DNA of 64,000 nucleotides from an uncultured Oscillospiraceae bacterium (GTDB lineage Bacteria; Bacillota; Clostridia; Oscillospirales; Oscillospiraceae). Positions 1 to 6,333 of the stretch are shown here, piece after piece. The notes beneath the pieces were generated by a model. The model made no database searches. It saw only the letters and a program-made list of their open reading frames with translations, and was not told the DNA's origin. The stretch spans positions 1-64,000 of the forward strand of contig CAJULD010000004.1 of the NCBI GenBank assembly GCA_910587505.1. Reading direction: 5' to 3'. Made by a program: the position numbers and the translations under genes. The first letter of the stretch is position 1, and every line of letters starts with the position of its first letter.

Positions 1-1
1 G

Positions 2-850
2 GTCAGCGAGGTGGTCAGCTCCAACGGCTCCACCTCCCAGGGCTCCATCTGCGGCTCCACTCTGGCCCTCATGGACGCCGGCGTGCCCATCAAGGCCCCG
101 GTGGCCGGCATCTCCTGCGGCCTCATTCAGGACGACGACGGTTCCTTCACCACCTTCATTGACATCCAGGGCGTGGAGGACTTCCACGGCGAGATGGACT
201 TCAAGGTGGGCGGCACCAAAAAGGGCATCACCGCCATCCAGATGGACCTGAAGAACGACGGCCTGACCATGGAGATCATCAAAAACGCCCTGGACATCAC
301 CTACGACGCCCGGTGCGAGATTCTGGACCAGATCATGACCCCCTGCATCGCCGCGCCCCGCCCCGAGGTCAGCAAGTGGGCGCCCAAGATGATTACCATG
401 CACATCGACCCCGACAATATCCGGGATGTCATCGGCAAGGGCGGCAGCGTCATTCAGAAGATCGTGGCCGACACCGGCGCCAAGATCGACATCGAGGACG
501 ACGGCACCATCCGCATTGCCTCCGCCAACGCCGAGTCCGCCGAGGCTGCCAGGCACGCCATCGACCAGATCGTGTTCGTGCCCGAGGTGGGAAGCCTGTA
601 CTATGGCCGGGTGGTCCGGCTGATGCAGTTCGGCGCGTTTGTGGAGCTGGCCCCCGGCAAGGACGGCCTGGTGCATATCTCCAAGCTGGCCAACCACCGG
701 GTGGAGAAGGTGGAGGACGTGTGCAAGATCGGTGATATGATGTGGGTCAAGGTCACCGAGATCGATGAGAAGGGCCGCGTCAACCTCAGCCATAAGGACG
801 CTCTCCGGGAGATCGAGGAGAAGAAGGCCCGTGGCGAGGTCATTAAGTAA
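2..850 (+). CDS. pnp: Polyribonucleotide nucleotidyltransferase (PNPase), C-terminal part
   Basis: The reading frame is open from the left edge of the window, so this is the 3' portion of a longer gene (about 282 of roughly 700 codons). PNPase is a phosphorolytic 3'-5' exoribonuclease of the RNA degradation machinery. The fragment starts inside the second RNase PH core (SNGSTSQGSICGSTLALMD), then has a KH domain around bases 395-580 (IRDVIGKGGSVIQKI, with the GxxG loop) and an S1 domain around 590-830 (GRVVRLMQFGAFVEL, DGLVHISKL). This domain order is diagnostic of PNPase. The gene ends with a short charged tail and is followed by a hairpin terminator. Confidence 0.97.
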   Translation, partial: VSEVVSSNGSTSQGSICGSTLALMDAGVPIKAPVAGISCGLIQDDDGSFTTFIDIQGVEDFHGEMDFKVGGTKKGITAIQMDLKNDGLTMEIIKNALDITYDARCEILDQIMTPCIAAPRPEVSKWAPKMITMHIDPDNIRDVIGKGGSVIQKIVADTGAKIDIEDDGTIRIASANAESAEAARHAIDQIVFVPEVGSLYYGRVVRLMQFGAFVELAPGKDGLVHISKLANHRVEKVEDVCKIGDMMWVKVTEIDEKGRVNLSHKDALREIEEKKARGEVIK

Positions 851-870
851 TTCCATCATATAGAATTCAT

Positions 871-907
871 AACCGGGCGGGGTGTCAATACCTGCCCGGT
901 TTCTGTT
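871..907 (+). terminator. Terminator after pnp
   Basis: Arms AACCGGGC (871-878) and GCCCGGTT (894-901) form an 8-bp stem followed by TCTGTT. It lies 20 bases past the pnp stop and ahead of the next ribosome binding site. The T-tract is imperfect, so termination may be partial. Confidence 0.65.
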
Positions 908-923
908 CAGGAGGAAAAAAGCC

Positions 924-1418
924 ATGCTGTACTTACAGCCCATGTCCCTGACCGACGGCAGGGAGTTCTACGATATGCTCCAGCGCATCCCGCCGGAAAA
1001 CGGCTTTCTAAATTCCGCATACCAGATGGATTATGCCGCATTTCCCGCATGGCTGGAGAAAAAAGTCAATATGGCCCGGGGGATCGGCCTGGAGGACTGG
1101 ATGGTCCCCGCCAGCACCTTCTGGCTCATGGCGGACGGCGTTCCCGTGGGCATGGGCAATCTGCGCCACTATCTTACCGACGCGCTCCGGGAGGCGGGCG
1201 GCCACATTGGTTACGCCGTCGCCTCGGATCAGCAGGGGAAAGGCTATGGCAGGGTCCTGCTGCGCCTGATGCTGGAGGAGGCCCGCCGCACGGGGATTAC
1301 GGAGGAGATCCTGGTGACCGTCTATCCCGGCAACACCGCCTCCCGCCGGGTGGCGGAGGCCAACGGCGGCGAACTGCGCCGGGAGACGGAGAAGCGGGTG
1401 TACTATTGGTTCCGGTAA
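924..1418 (+). CDS. GNAT family N-acetyltransferase
   Basis: This 164-aa protein is a single GNAT domain, a fold that moves an acyl group from acyl-CoA to an amine. The acetyl-CoA loop is visible as QQGKGYGRVLLRLML (bases about 1231-1275), followed by the family's C-terminal pattern VYPGNTASRRVAEANGG. I chose the ATG at 924 because AGGAGG lies just upstream (909-914); an in-frame upstream codon at 882 would fall inside the pnp terminator. No neighbour suggests the substrate. The C-terminal layout resembles clostridial acetyltransferases of unknown target, so no gene symbol is given. Confidence 0.88.
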   Translation: MLYLQPMSLTDGREFYDMLQRIPPENGFLNSAYQMDYAAFPAWLEKKVNMARGIGLEDWMVPASTFWLMADGVPVGMGNLRHYLTDALREAGGHIGYAVASDQQGKGYGRVLLRLMLEEARRTGITEEILVTVYPGNTASRRVAEANGGELRRETEKRVYYWFR

Positions 1419-1574
1419 GCGATCGGATGCTGCAGGGGAAAGGCCGCCCGGACAGCGTTCAGCCGTTGTGCGGGCAGGCTCTGAATTGTGCCAGCACGGC
1501 TTCCTCAGGCACAGGACGCCGGGGATCAGAAGTGGTAAGACGACATCCAATCCTCTGAAAGGAGCTTTTGTACG

Positions 1575-2336
1575 ATGGGCGGCTGGTTCACCATTGATTC
1601 AATAGACGCGAATACACATATCATCAGCGAATACCGTCACTGGGAGGAAACCCACTGCTACCTGCTCAGCGGCAGCAGCCGGAGCCTGCTGATCGACACG
1701 GGGCTCGGCATTTCCAACATATACGACGAGGTTGTGCAGCTCACCGCCAGGCCGGTCACGGCGGTTGCCACCCATATTCACTGGGACCATATCGGCGGAC
1801 ACCGGTATTTCCCGGATTTTTATGCCCATGCCGCAGAGCTGGACTGGCTCAGCGGCGGATTCCCTCTCCCGATAAAAATGGTCCGGGACCAGGTGGCTGA
1901 CCGCTGTGATTTGCCGGAGGGGTTTGACGTAAGCACATACACTCTCTTTCAGGGCGCTCCGTCAAAACTGTTGACGGATCACGCCCTCATCGACCTGGGC
2001 GGCCGGACTGTCGAGGCGCTGCACACCCCCGGACACTCTCCGGGACATCTGTGCTTTTGGGAGAAGGAGACCGGCTGTCTCTTTACCGGCGACCTGGTTT
2101 ATAAAGGCACTCTCTTCGCCTGTTATCCGTCCACCGATCCGGAGGCCTGTCTCGCTTCCCTGGAGAAGGTCGCGGCGCTGCCGGTAAAAAAGGTCTTCCC
2201 TGCTCATCACTCTCTGGACATCCAGCCGGAAATCCTGTTCCGCATGCGGGATACGTTTCGGCAGCTGAACGCGGAGGGGCTGCTCCGCCACGGCGCCGGG
2301 GCCTTCCACTACGGGGACTGGGGCGTGTGGCTGTGA
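1575..2336 (+). CDS. Metallo-beta-lactamase-fold hydrolase
   Basis: This 253-aa protein has the MBL-fold metal site: HIHWDH (His67, His69, Asp71, His72), a downstream metal-ligand His in HTPGHSPGH, the Asp in FTGDLVY, and a late His in FPAHHSL. Such proteins are usually glyoxalase II-like or other thioester or phosphoester hydrolases with two Zn or Fe ions. The ATG follows AAGGAG by about 10 bases. It has no signal peptide, so it is cytoplasmic. The substrate cannot be read from the sequence; its length fits the small glyoxalase-II-like group. It is separated from the convergent spore-protein gene by a shared terminator. Confidence 0.88.
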   Translation: MGGWFTIDSIDANTHIISEYRHWEETHCYLLSGSSRSLLIDTGLGISNIYDEVVQLTARPVTAVATHIHWDHIGGHRYFPDFYAHAAELDWLSGGFPLPIKMVRDQVADRCDLPEGFDVSTYTLFQGAPSKLLTDHALIDLGGRTVEALHTPGHSPGHLCFWEKETGCLFTGDLVYKGTLFACYPSTDPEACLASLEKVAALPVKKVFPAHHSLDIQPEILFRMRDTFRQLNAEGLLRHGAGAFHYGDWGVWL

Positions 2337-2366
2337 AGACAGTTTCGCCATATTTTGACAGACGGC

Positions 2367-2401
2367 AAAAAGAGGACCGGGCGAACTGCCCGGTCCTCTT
2401 T
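2367..2401. terminator. Bidirectional terminator between MBL gene and spore-protein gene
   Basis: A 12-bp perfect stem (2371-2382 with 2388-2399, loop GAACT) is flanked by AAAA on the left and TTT on the right, so it can act on both converging transcripts. Confidence 0.85.
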
Positions 2402-2417
2402 CATCCGCAGAGAGAGC

Positions 2418-2612
2418 TTACAGGTTCTTCTCGTAGGATTCGATCATCTTCTTGACCATCTGGCCGCCCACGGAACCGGCCTCACGAGCGCTGATGTCGC
2501 CGTTGTAGCCGTCCTTCAGGTTAACGCCAACCTCGCTGGCAGCCTCCATCTTGAACTTGTCCATAGCCTCGCGGGCCTCGGGGACGTTGATGCGGTTGTT
2601 CTTCTTAGACAT
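2418..2612 (-). CDS. Alpha/beta-type small acid-soluble spore protein
   Basis: This 64-aa protein coats and protects DNA in dormant spores. It has the family signature: an N-terminal stretch with PEAREAMDKFKMEAASEVG, containing the E-A/S pair where the GPR protease cuts during germination, and a C-terminal SAREAGSVGGQMVKKMI DNA-binding helix. Length and composition match the alpha/beta SASP family. The ATG at 2612 has GGAGAAGGAGAAAAAGGA upstream. The frame stays open far upstream of this ATG, but that extension is unrelated to SASPs. The gene shows that the organism forms endospores. Confidence 0.95.
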   Translation of the reverse strand: MSKKNNRINVPEAREAMDKFKMEAASEVGVNLKDGYNGDISAREAGSVGGQMVKKMIESYEKNL

Positions 2613-2778
2613 TTCCTTTTTCTCCTTCTCCATTTTTGCGACGGCGATGCGTCCGTCGGAGAAGGTTCGGGCGGGTCCGCTCCGGCCTTTTCCCCGTTCG
2701 CTTCGCTCTGAGAGCGGTCTTTCTGTTTCCCGCCCTTGTCGCAACCATAGCATTTGCAGACCCACGTTGATTATGCCA

Positions 2779-2957
2779 CCCGGCCGCGCGGTAATTTTTT
2801 GAAGAAAAAGTGTCTGTTCGATCTTTTCCACCGGCATCCGGAGCGGAATCCTCCGCTCGCTCCGGGGCCTCCAATGGTACGCCGTCAGGGACAGCCGCCG
2901 GCTGCGGGTGTATTCCCGACGGTCGATGGCGCTTTGCAGTCCCGTGATCCACTCCAT
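2779..2957 (-). pseudogene. Remnant of an AraC-family regulator with an internal deletion
   Basis: From an ATG at 2957 with a good ribosome binding site (GGAGAAGGAC), the frame reads MEWITGLQSAID, typical of the first residues of AraC regulators that carry a GyrI-like effector domain. It then jumps to REYTRSRRLSLTA, which resembles the segment (EYIRRRRLTLAA in relatives) that normally lies some 45 residues later, at the start of the second half of the HTH domain. Similarity then fades. This pattern is best explained by an in-frame deletion followed by decay. The identification is from memory of the family, without alignment. The rest of 2958-3048 holds nothing I recognise. Confidence 0.45.
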
Positions 2958-3048
2958 GTCCTTCTCTCCCTGTCTGCCTGCGCCTTGCAGCAAAACGGCA
3001 GAGATGGCCCGGCTTCGCGTGCGCAGCTTTGCCGGACAGCCCACAGGA

Positions 3049-4251
3049 TCATTCTGTCCGGAAAAAGGCTTCCCGCACCGCCTCCAGAGGAAGATTCCGC
3101 CCTCTGGCAATTTTTGCCAGCGCGTCGTACTCCGGCTTACACTTAGTCACGCCGTATCCCGTACCCGTCTTCCGGGGAACGGGACCATAGACCGTCTCCG
3201 CCGTCCCGGTGGAAACCGTCAGAGCATACCTTACGCAGTCCGTCCGCCGCACGCCGAAGGTGCCGGTATGCCGCAGCATCTCCGCCGCCAGCCGGCCGGC
3301 GTCCGCCGGGCGGCACAGGCAGGTCAGCACCACGCCGGGGCGGTTTTTTTTCATATATACCGGCGCGCAGGACACGTCCAGGGCTCCGGCCTCCAGCAGC
3401 CGGTCCATGGCGAAGCCCAGCGCCTCTCCGGTCATATCGTCGATGTTGGCCTTCAGCTCCGTCACTGCGTCGTTGGGACCCCCGGCCTGTTCCCCCGTGT
3501 CCACCAGGAAGGCCCGGACGCAGTTGGCGCGCGGAAAATCCTTCGTGCCGCAGCCATAGCCGCAGCCCCGGATCACTCCCTCCGGCATCGCTCCCCAGCT
3601 CCCCGCAAAGGTCCGCAGCAGCGCCGCGCCGGTGGGGGTACACAGCTCGGCCTCGATGTCCCCTGCCGTTACCGGCACGCCGGTCAGCAGCCGCGCCGTG
3701 GCCGGGGCGGGCACCGGCAGCAGGCCGTGGGCAGTCCGCACCGTGCCGCTGCCCACGGTGACCGGAGAGGCGCAGACCATCTCCGCTTCCAGCAGGCGCA
3801 GCAGATAGCACACCCCCGTCACGTCCATCACCGCATCCAGCGCCCCCACCTCGTGGAAATGGACCTCTCCCACCGCTGTGCCGTGGGCCTCCGACTCCGC
3901 CTGAGCAATGAGGGCGTAGACCCGCCGGGCGCTTGCCCGCACCGCCTGGGGCAGGGGGAAGCCGTCGATCATGGCCTCAATCTCCGCCAAAGAGCGGTGC
4001 TCGTGGTGATGCTCCAGTCCATGGTCATGGCGGTGGCCGTGACGCCCCTCCTCCCGGCCATGGACCGACACCCGCATATGGGTTCCGGCGATGCCCTGCC
4101 GCGTGACCCGCTCCGCCGCCACAGTCACGCCGGGAAGCAGGGCGTTCATATCCTGCAAAAACTTTTCCTTCTCGGGGCACAGCTCGTACAGCGCCCCCAT
4201 GAGCATATCGCCCGCCGCGCCCATGGCGCATTCCAGATATAATGCTTTCAT
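3049..4251 (-). CDS. larC: Nickel-pincer cofactor biosynthesis protein LarC
   Basis: LarC is the CTP-dependent nickel insertase that completes the nickel-pincer nucleotide cofactor first found in lactate racemase. The protein starts with MKALYLECAMGAAGDMLMGAL, the conserved N-terminus of the family. It carries a His-rich metal-handling stretch around residues 68-85 (HGHRHDHGLEHHHEH), then VGEVHFHEVGALDAVMDV, ANIDDMTGEALGFAMDRLLE and the C-terminal PVPRKTG..KPEYDALAKIA segment. At 400 aa it is full length in one frame, whereas Lactobacillus splits the coding into larC1 and larC2 joined by a programmed frameshift. Its ATG overlaps the larB stop by four bases (ATGA), implying coupled translation. 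No larA or larE is in the window. Confidence 0.93.
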   Translation of the reverse strand: MKALYLECAMGAAGDMLMGALYELCPEKEKFLQDMNALLPGVTVAAERVTRQGIAGTHMRVSVHGREEGRHGHRHDHGLEHHHEHRSLAEIEAMIDGFPLPQAVRASARRVYALIAQAESEAHGTAVGEVHFHEVGALDAVMDVTGVCYLLRLLEAEMVCASPVTVGSGTVRTAHGLLPVPAPATARLLTGVPVTAGDIEAELCTPTGAALLRTFAGSWGAMPEGVIRGCGYGCGTKDFPRANCVRAFLVDTGEQAGGPNDAVTELKANIDDMTGEALGFAMDRLLEAGALDVSCAPVYMKKNRPGVVLTCLCRPADAGRLAAEMLRHTGTFGVRRTDCVRYALTVSTGTAETVYGPVPRKTGTGYGVTKCKPEYDALAKIARGRNLPLEAVREAFFRTE

Positions 4252-5006
4252 CCGTCGATCCCCTTCATCTGATTGATCCGGTGGGCCAGAAAGCCCGCGC
4301 CAAAACCGTTGTCAATATTGACCACGCTGACCCCGCTGGCGCAGGAGTTCAGCATGGCCAGCAACGCCGCCAGCCCGCCCAGATTCGCGCCATAGCCCAC
4401 GCTGGTGGGCACGGCAATCACCGGGCAGCCGACCAGTCCGCCTACTACGGAGGGCAAAGCCCCTTCCATGCCCGCCACGGCGATAATGCACCGGGCCCGC
4501 TCCAGCGTCTCCAGAGACCCCAGCAGCCGGTGGAGTCCCGCCACTCCGGCGTCGTAGACCCGGTGGACCCGGCTGCCCAGGGCCTCGGCAGTCAGCGCGG
4601 CCTCCTCGCAGACGGCCAGGTCGCTGGTTCCCGCCGACACGACGGCGATGTCCCCGGTCAGAGGATGCTCCGCAGGGTTTGCCACCGCCAGACGGGCGGC
4701 GGCGGAGTAGGTATAGGGGAGCTTTCCCCGCAGCAGGGCCTCTTTCTCCTCCGACAGGCGGGTAATGATGATGTTGTGCGTCCCCCGGCCCATCATGGCA
4801 TTGACGACACCCTCGATCTGCTCCGCGGTCTTGCCCTGGCCGAAGATTACCTCCGCCGCTCCCTGCCGGGCGGAGCGGTGGTGATCCACCCTGGCATAAC
4901 CCAGATCCTCGTAGGGGGCCTGGCTCAGGAGGCGGGCGGCGGCTTCCGGCTCAACTTCGCCGGCGCGGACAGATTCCAGAATTTTGCACAGGTCTTTTTC
5001 GTTCAT
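4248..5006 (-). CDS. larB: Nickel-pincer cofactor biosynthesis protein LarB
   Basis: LarB carboxylates and hydrolyses nicotinic acid adenine dinucleotide, the first step of nickel-pincer cofactor synthesis. It is related to AIR carboxylase (PurE). The 252-aa protein has the N-terminal helical part (ESVRAGEVEPEAAARLLS), YARVDHHRSARQGAAEVIFG, and the PurE-like core AVVSAGTSDLAVCEEAALTA...VYDAGVAGLHRLL...AVAGMEGALPSVVGGLVGCPVIAVPTSVGYGA. I chose the ATG at 5006 because GGAGGAG sits about 7 bases upstream; an open extension to 5132 has no such site and does not resemble LarB. It is the first gene of a two-gene larB-larC operon. Confidence 0.94.
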   Translation of the reverse strand: MNEKDLCKILESVRAGEVEPEAAARLLSQAPYEDLGYARVDHHRSARQGAAEVIFGQGKTAEQIEGVVNAMMGRGTHNIIITRLSEEKEALLRGKLPYTYSAAARLAVANPAEHPLTGDIAVVSAGTSDLAVCEEAALTAEALGSRVHRVYDAGVAGLHRLLGSLETLERARCIIAVAGMEGALPSVVGGLVGCPVIAVPTSVGYGANLGGLAALLAMLNSCASGVSVVNIDNGFGAGFLAHRINQMKGIDG

Positions 5007-5031
5007 AGGTTCGTCTCCTCCACGGCAGCAT

Positions 5032-5060
5032 TTGACAATCACTTTAAAATCAGATATAAT
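5032..5060 (+). promoter_or_regulatory. Consensus sigma-A promoter for the DUF3841 gene
   Basis: A perfect TTGACA (5032-5037) and TATAAT (5055-5060) are separated by 17 bases, about 70 bases ahead of the ATG at 5131. It lies between the divergent larB and DUF3841 genes. Confidence 0.85.
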
Positions 5061-5130
5061 GCAGATGGATCCCTGGGACACAGTCGGGTGGTTTTCTATC
5101 CTGAAAATAAAAAATGAAGGGGCGTTTCTC

Positions 5131-5697
5131 ATGAAGTTTTGGACCTTACAGAGAAGAGAAGTCGTTGCGACCGTTTTGAAGAACGGTATCTACCAGCCGG
5201 TATTTCAGAAGAGCACATATTTGCAGGCTATGCCCCATCTGGCGCCGCTGTATGACCTGGTCCTTGATTCCTTCAACAGCGTCAACGGCGCTACGCTGCC
5301 GGGCCTGATTTTCGCCTTCCTGTACGGGGACAATCAAAATGTCCGGGAGTTTCAGGATGTGAGCGATTTCCTCATGGCGGTCCGGCAGCACATCGACGCA
5401 ATCGAATCCCTGTGGAAATACGCGCGGGAAGCGGACATGCGGATCGTGGAGCTGGACTACAGCGGGAATTTTAACCCCATCCCCATTGACATCAACGACT
5501 TCCAGTTCCTTATGCCGCCGGTCGTATTTCCGCCGCCGTACACGATGAAGGATTTCGGGCGGCTGGTGGATAACCTGTCCCGGGGCGTGATCGAGGTCTC
5601 TCCCTTCCCCGGATGGTTTATTCAGGCGCATCTGCCCTGGATCCGGAGGGAGAATCTTACCTCCGTCTATGATACGCCCCTGCCTGATTTTTCCTGA
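5131..5697 (+). CDS. DUF3841 family protein
   Basis: This 188-aa protein begins MKFWTLQRREVVATVLKNGIY and continues with LYDLVLDSFNSVNG, matching what I know of the DUF3841 family, whose function is unknown. It has no signal peptide or membrane segment and is rich in aromatic residues and prolines near the end (MPPVVFPPPYTMKDFG). It has its own consensus promoter and a strong terminator, so it is a single-gene unit. The start follows GAAGGGG. Members are scattered across Firmicutes, often as isolated genes; the neighbours give no functional hint. Confidence 0.75.
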   Translation: MKFWTLQRREVVATVLKNGIYQPVFQKSTYLQAMPHLAPLYDLVLDSFNSVNGATLPGLIFAFLYGDNQNVREFQDVSDFLMAVRQHIDAIESLWKYAREADMRIVELDYSGNFNPIPIDINDFQFLMPPVVFPPPYTMKDFGRLVDNLSRGVIEVSPFPGWFIQAHLPWIRRENLTSVYDTPLPDFS

Positions 5698-5712
5698 GGC
5701 ATTTTTTGAAGA

Positions 5713-5750
5713 AAAGAGTGGTATTGCGGCGCATACCACTCTTTTTCTTT
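5713..5750. terminator. Bidirectional terminator after the DUF3841 gene
   Basis: Arms AAAGAGTGGTAT (5713-5724) and ATACCACTCTTT (5733-5744) form a 12-bp stem followed by TTCTTT; A-rich sequence on the left lets it serve the convergent XRE gene too. Confidence 0.88.
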
Positions 5751-5758
5751 TTGCCTCT

Positions 5759-5977
5759 TTACGGCTCGTCCTTCAGTCCCAGCAGGCAGTCCGTGGAAAC
5801 TTCAAAAAACTGTGCCAGTAGAATGAGTTTTTCAATCGTCGTAGTGCTCGTGCCGTTTTCAATCGTACAGACAGATTTTGCGGTCAGATTCATCACTTCT
5901 CCCAGCGCTTTTTGACTGAGACCACGCTCTTTTCGCAGCTTTTTGACTCGATATGCAAACAGCTCCAAATTTTTCAT
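5759..5977 (-). CDS. Small XRE-family transcriptional regulator
   Basis: A 72-aa protein consisting almost entirely of a Cro/CI-type helix-turn-helix: VKKLRKERGLSQKALGEVMNLTAKSVCTIENG, then TTTIEKLILLAQFFEVSTDCLLGL. It probably binds DNA as a dimer and controls its own divergent promoter region. The start is uncertain. The ATG at 5977 gives the usual N-terminus, but an ATG at 6010 is also in frame and neither has a strong ribosome site. A palindrome (ATTAC-N7-GTAAT) lies just upstream, between this gene and a divergent small ORF. A repressor regulating itself and that neighbour is the simplest reading. Confidence 0.85.
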   Translation of the reverse strand: MKNLELFAYRVKKLRKERGLSQKALGEVMNLTAKSVCTIENGTSTTTIEKLILLAQFFEVSTDCLLGLKDEP

Positions 5978-6013
5978 AATAACTTCTGGACTTTCGGCAT
6001 TGAACCACATATA

Positions 6014-6030
6014 ATTACGCTAAAAGTAAT
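6014..6030. promoter_or_regulatory. Candidate XRE operator palindrome
   Basis: ATTAC (6014-6018) and GTAAT (6026-6030) form a perfect inverted repeat with a 7-base spacer, in the gap between the divergent XRE gene and the ORF at 6054. A further half-site-like GGTAAT follows at about 6044. Position and form suit a Cro/CI-type dimer; binding is inferred. Confidence 0.5.
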
Positions 6031-6053
6031 ATATGCATTATGAGGTAATTTTT

Positions 6054-6263
6054 GTGACACAGATATTTGAAGAGCTGTTTCTCGCCTGGTGTCCTCCCTG
6101 CAGCCCGGACAGGGTACCGGCATATTTGCGTGATGGCCCGGTGCGAGCATACGGGCAGTACACCTTCGAGCAGGGCTTCCAGCTGGCGGCTGCCAGTCTG
6201 GCCCCGGAGTTTCTGGCAAAACTGCACTGGCGCAAAGGGCGGGCGCAGGGCCCGCCCTTTTGA
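6054..6263 (+). CDS. Small hypothetical protein divergent from the XRE regulator
   Basis: This 69-aa frame begins with GTG, preceded at good spacing by GAGGT. It reads TQIFEELFLAWCPPCSPDRV and ends with YTFEQGFQLAAASLAPEFLAKL plus a basic tail. The FEQGFQLAAA-type helix is seen at the C-termini of several small clostridial proteins of unknown function. The last codons and the stop lie inside a terminator hairpin, which suggests the natural C-terminus may have been altered. I do not recognise the family. It could be a real target of the divergent XRE regulator or a decayed remnant. No other gene lies between it and infB. Confidence 0.35.
   Translation: MTQIFEELFLAWCPPCSPDRVPAYLRDGPVRAYGQYTFEQGFQLAAASLAPEFLAKLHWRKGRAQGPPF
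6234..6261 (+). terminator. Terminator at the end of the small ORF, before infB stop
   Basis: An 11-bp perfect stem (AAAGGGCGGGC, 6234-6244, with 6250-6260) ends in TTTT. The stop codon of the small ORF is within the T-tract. The sequence from 6264 to the infB stop holds nothing else. Confidence 0.75.
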
Positions 6264-6333
6264 TTCGCGTATCGTTATGCGCTGCATGTCTGCCGCGGCC
6301 CCGACCCCCTTTGTTTCGGGGACTGGGCGCAAA

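Noticed and set aside
2613..3110. A long N-terminal extension of the spore protein (frame open to 3110)
   Set aside because: The extension does not resemble SASPs. A strong ribosome site sits directly before the ATG at 2612, and all relatives begin there.
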